From Salinibacterium sp. G-O1 (GTDB lineage Bacteria; Actinomycetota; Actinomycetes; Actinomycetales; Microbacteriaceae), in assembly GCF_030063305.1 (NCBI RefSeq), contig NZ_JASISV010000002.1:992001-1056000 (forward strand): a stretch of DNA of 64,000 nt, in the 5' to 3' direction. The notes beneath the pieces were generated by a model. It was not told the origin of the DNA and made no database searches. It saw only the letters and a list, made by a program, of their open reading frames with translations. The position numbers and the translations under genes are program-made. Positions 61,460-64,000 of this stretch are shown here, piece after piece. Numbering within the stretch: position 1 is the first letter of the stretch; every line of letters begins with the position of its first letter.

Positions 61460-62718
61460 GCTGGTAACACCTCTTTCATTGGTTCGGTGATGAAGGAGAA
61501 ACTCAGTTCGTCCGCTATTTCCATCGCGCGGCGCACTGCCCCCAGGGCGGTGGCGTCGCTTCCCAGCGTGCTCAGCCTGATCGTGGTCGGATGAGGAGTA
61601 AATCGACTGACACCGTCGCGAATCGGCCCGAGCACGGCTTCTCCGGCATCCGCAATTCCGCCGCCCACCAGGATCAGCTCCGGGTTGAATGTCGCAGCAA
61701 TCGTTGCGACGCCCCGGCCAAGACGCCCGAGCAGTGTGGTCGTAATGCCGGCCGCCACGGGATCGCCCTGAGCCGCAGCGGCGAAGACAATGCGAGCGTC
61801 GATCGCCGATGGGTCCCCGTGGGCCAACTCGAGGAGCACGTGGCCCTCTGGTTCGGAGGCCGCCGCCATGCCGTGCCTTCGGTAGGCGCGGCCACCCGCG
61901 AACCATTCGAAGGCGCCGACCGACCCCTCTGGCGGAACATCCTCGTTGTCGCCGCCGATCTGCATGTAGGCGATTTCGCCGGCTGCGCCCGTGCTCCCCC
62001 TGAAGAGCTTTCCGTCGATCAGCACGGCGCCACCGATCCCCACCCCGAGTTGGACGAGAAGGACATTCTCGGCGTCGCCTGCCCCGCCTCGCCACTGCTC
62101 GGCAAGCAGCGCCAGATGACATTCGTTGTCCACCACGATTCTGCACGGCGCCAGATCGCTGAGTTCCGCGGCGAGATTGAGCCCTTCCCAGCCTTCGATC
62201 TGCGGCGCCAGCGAGATCGTGCCGGTGAGAGGATCAACGACGCCGGGCGTTCCCACGGAGATTGCGTGCAGTGCGCTAGCCGCCACGCCGCCGCGTTCGA
62301 GCACATCGGCGACCGTGGACCTGATCGCTGCCAGGACGTCACTCGCGCGGGCAGACCGTGGGTGTTCGGCGCGACCCTGGGCTACCACCGCGCCAGAAAG
62401 ATCCGCCAATTTGACGACGGAGTTGTCAGCGCCAGCGTCGATTCCCAGCACGTATCCGAGTGTCGCGTGGAAGGTCAGGAGTTTTGCTTTGGGCCCGCGT
62501 CGACGTGGAATCTCGTCGCTCGATGCCTCCGTCTCAAGAACGTATCCGAGTGCCAGCAGCTGGTCCACAACGTGCGCCACCGTGGGATTCGAGAGGCCTG
62601 CTTCACGTGCAAGCTGCGGACGCGAGATGGGACCACTCTTGCGAATGACTTCGAGCACGACAGTCGTGTTCAACTGCCGCAGGAGGCTCGGCGAGTCAGC
62701 CGCAAGAGTGGTCCGCAT
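61456..62718 (-). CDS. ROK-family transcriptional regulator
   Basis: This 420-aa protein has an N-terminal winged helix (NTTVVLEVIRKSGPISRPQLA, LSNPTVAHVVDQLLALGYV) and a sugar-kinase-fold ROK domain (GIDAGADNSVVKLADLSG, LGVGIGGAVLIDGKLFRG). The ROK zinc motif CxCGxxGC is absent: the corresponding place reads VPPEGSVGAFEWFAGG. It is probably a sugar-sensing repressor of its own operon. It lies 33 bp after the binding-protein gene and overlaps the NagB-like gene by GTGA. Confidence 0.92.
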   Translation of the reverse strand: MRTTLAADSPSLLRQLNTTVVLEVIRKSGPISRPQLAREAGLSNPTVAHVVDQLLALGYVLETEASSDEIPRRRGPKAKLLTFHATLGYVLGIDAGADNSVVKLADLSGAVVAQGRAEHPRSARASDVLAAIRSTVADVLERGGVAASALHAISVGTPGVVDPLTGTISLAPQIEGWEGLNLAAELSDLAPCRIVVDNECHLALLAEQWRGGAGDAENVLLVQLGVGIGGAVLIDGKLFRGSTGAAGEIAYMQIGGDNEDVPPEGSVGAFEWFAGGRAYRRHGMAAASEPEGHVLLELAHGDPSAIDARIVFAAAAQGDPVAAGITTTLLGRLGRGVATIAATFNPELILVGGGIADAGEAVLGPIRDGVSRFTPHPTTIRLSTLGSDATALGAVRRAMEIADELSFSFITEPMKEVLPA

Positions 62719-62750
62719 GTCTTATTCCTTCGTGGGCGTCTAACGTCGGG

Positions 62751-63827
62751 TCAGCGTGCGGGGCAGTACTGGGCGTATTCTCCGACGCAGATTTCGTCCC
62801 AGGTGATGAGACCGTCGGCGATCACCGTTTCCTCGATGTTGTCGGCCCGTACCGTGACGGGATCGATCATCATTGCGGGAACTTTCCTCCCCTCGTTGTC
62901 CACCTCGGCGGTGATGCCCGTGGGCTCCTCCCCGCGAAGCAACTGCACGGCAAGATCCGCCGCGAGCTTCGCCTGTGTGCCGTAGGAGAAGTAGACGGTG
63001 AAGGTCTGCTCGCCAGCGAGGATGTGCTGAAGCGCCGGTACCGTCCCGTCGAGTCCGCTGATGGGAATCATGGGCAGCTGGTGCGACTTGAGCGCCGAGA
63101 CGACGGCGTTGGCGAGGGTGTCGTTTGCTGCCACGACTCCGTCGATCTTGTTGTTGGATGCTGTGAGCATCTGCTCGAAGATCGTGAGGGCGGTCGCGCC
63201 GTCCCAATCTTTGACAGCCTGGTCATCGACCTTCACCATGTCGCCCGAGTCGATGAGAGGGTCGAGGATCTTGTTGTATCCGATGGCGAGGTCCGTCGCG
63301 AATGAATCCGTCGGCGCACCATTGAGGATCGCAATGTTGGGCGTGTCGACGTCTTTCAGGTCCTCGACGATGCCCTCGCCCTGCAACTGTCCGGCGGCGG
63401 TGGCGTCTCCCGAAACGTAGTAATCGGCGTTGCCTCCCACGGTCAGGCGGTCGTAGTCGATAACAGTTACGCCCTGCGCCTGCGCCTCATCGATGATGGC
63501 GGCCCCCGAGCCGTTGTCGAGGTTGACGAGTACGAGAACTGTGGCGCCGTCAGTGATCGCCTGCTCTGCCTGGCTCCGCTGCACGTTCGCATCGCCCTCG
63601 GCGTTGCTGATGAGGTATTCGTCTGTGGTCAGGCCGGCAGCTTCGAATGCCTGCTCGAAGAAGACCCTGTCTGCTGTCTCCCAGCGGGGTGACGACTTGG
63701 AGTCGGGAAGCAGTACGGCAATCTTCCCGCCTCCGTCTGAACCCGGGGTTGCTGTGTCGCTGCTGCAGGCGCCCAGCCCTGTCACCAGCACTCCGGCGGT
63801 GAGGACTGCAAGCAATTTGGTGCGCAT
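62751..63827 (-). CDS. Sugar-binding lipoprotein (XylF type)
   Basis: This 358-aa exported protein has a signal peptide with lipobox LGAC, so it is lipid-anchored outside the membrane. It has the periplasmic-binding-protein type 1 sugar fold: KIAVLLPDSKSSPRWETAD, VLVLVNLDNGSGAAII, DGVVAANDTLANAVVSAL and IPISGLDGTVPALQHILAG, the pattern of XylF. AAAGGAATAGCG precedes the ATG at 63827. It is the first gene of the operon. Confidence 0.93.
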   Translation of the reverse strand: MRTKLLAVLTAGVLVTGLGACSSDTATPGSDGGGKIAVLLPDSKSSPRWETADRVFFEQAFEAAGLTTDEYLISNAEGDANVQRSQAEQAITDGATVLVLVNLDNGSGAAIIDEAQAQGVTVIDYDRLTVGGNADYYVSGDATAAGQLQGEGIVEDLKDVDTPNIAILNGAPTDSFATDLAIGYNKILDPLIDSGDMVKVDDQAVKDWDGATALTIFEQMLTASNNKIDGVVAANDTLANAVVSALKSHQLPMIPISGLDGTVPALQHILAGEQTFTVYFSYGTQAKLAADLAVQLLRGEEPTGITAEVDNEGRKVPAMMIDPVTVRADNIEETVIADGLITWDEICVGEYAQYCPAR

Positions 63828-63873
63828 CGCTATTCCTTTCGGCCCGTGCGGCAGTTGTACTCTCCACACTGTC

Positions 63874-63903
63874 AATAATTAGTAAACATTGTTGTTAATT
63901 ATT
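63874..63903. promoter_or_regulatory. Operator-like inverted repeat before the sugar operon
   Basis: AATAATTA (63874-63881) and its reverse complement TAATTATT (63896-63903) lie 47-76 bp upstream of the binding-protein start, with 14 bp between. The region is far more AT-rich than its surroundings. It is a candidate site for the ROK repressor encoded in the operon. Confidence 0.55.
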
Positions 63904-63937
63904 AGTCGGTGTGTCAAGAACCAAAATGCCCAGCGAA

Positions 63938-64000
63938 TCAGTCCGCGGACTCCCGCGTCGCGCGTTCGACGACCTCCTCGAGGTCATCCACGTGCATGAG
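63938..64000 (-). CDS. C-terminus of an unknown gene (runs off the right edge)
   Basis: A minus-strand frame enters from the right edge and ends at TGA (63938-63940). It encodes about 20 residues, ending VDDLEEVVERATRESAD. The fragment is charged and probably helical. It is too short to place in a family. It is on the same strand as the sugar operon but ends about 35 bp from the operator, so it is a separate gene. Confidence 0.5.
   Translation of the reverse strand, partial: LMHVDDLEEVVERATRESAD

Overview
The window reads as chromosomal DNA from a high-GC actinobacterium, most likely a member of the Microbacteriaceae. This is an inference from codon use, short leaderless-type promoters (a TANNNT box 5-8 nt before the start codon), actinobacterial gene forms (fused MoaC-MogA, MoeB-rhodanese, DUF6458, a deazaflavin-type DUF385 protein) and gene orders. 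No phage, integrase, transposase, rRNA or CRISPR array is visible. Coding density is very high, with many 1-4 base overlaps between neighbours and no stretch over 300 bases without a gene.

Layout. 1-215: the first codons of a MerR-type regulator with its operator, then a tRNA-Gln with its terminator. 278-9719: housekeeping and amino-acid genes (gltX, a vapBC-like pair, a FAH-family hydrolase, ilvE, leuB, serA, mtlD) and small membrane proteins. 9935-17604: a xanthine-dehydrogenase-type molybdoenzyme (FAD subunit plus a fused FeS/Mo subunit), an XdhC-type maturation factor, an SDR, an 8-oxoguanine-deaminase-like protein with altered metal ligands and an orphan flavodoxin-reductase/2Fe-2S protein. 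17898-25481: one tight eight-gene operon (CodA-like amidohydrolase, ABC importer, SDR, FAD oxidase, creatininase-family amidase, PNPOx-like protein), which I cannot match to a described pathway. 25730-29319: an ABC-F protein, homocysteine methyltransferase and an MTHFR-related protein. 29390-40773: urate/allantoin catabolism (allantoinase, uricase, guanine-deaminase type enzyme, HIU hydrolase, OHCU decarboxylase, MocA, allantoate amidohydrolase, PucG-type aminotransferase) followed by an AtzH-amidase fusion and an acetamidase/formamidase. 40958-50512: molybdate import (modABC with a regulator), molybdopterin synthesis (moeB/Z, moeA, moaCB, moaE, moaD, moaA) and a sulfite-oxidase-fold enzyme with its own reductase. 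51745-53109: an Atz/Trz-type amidohydrolase. 53342-58452: ilvD-ilvB-ilvN-ilvC. 58543-63827: a sugar ABC operon with a ROK regulator and a NagB-like enzyme. 63938-64000: the end of an unknown gene.

The parts fit together. Molybdate uptake and cofactor synthesis supply the xanthine dehydrogenase, MocA and XdhC mature its cofactor, and the urate branch carries xanthine to urate, HIU, OHCU, allantoin, allantoate and ureidoglycine. The amidases are placed to release the remaining nitrogen. The window is therefore largely a purine and N-heterocycle nitrogen-salvage region beside branched-chain amino-acid genes.

Non-coding structure is also notable. Four intergenic elements of 88-96 bp are bounded by long inverted repeats (two share identical arms). 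A palindrome with AACGTATGGC arms occurs twice, about 51 kb apart. Three clear operator-like palindromes sit before regulated genes.
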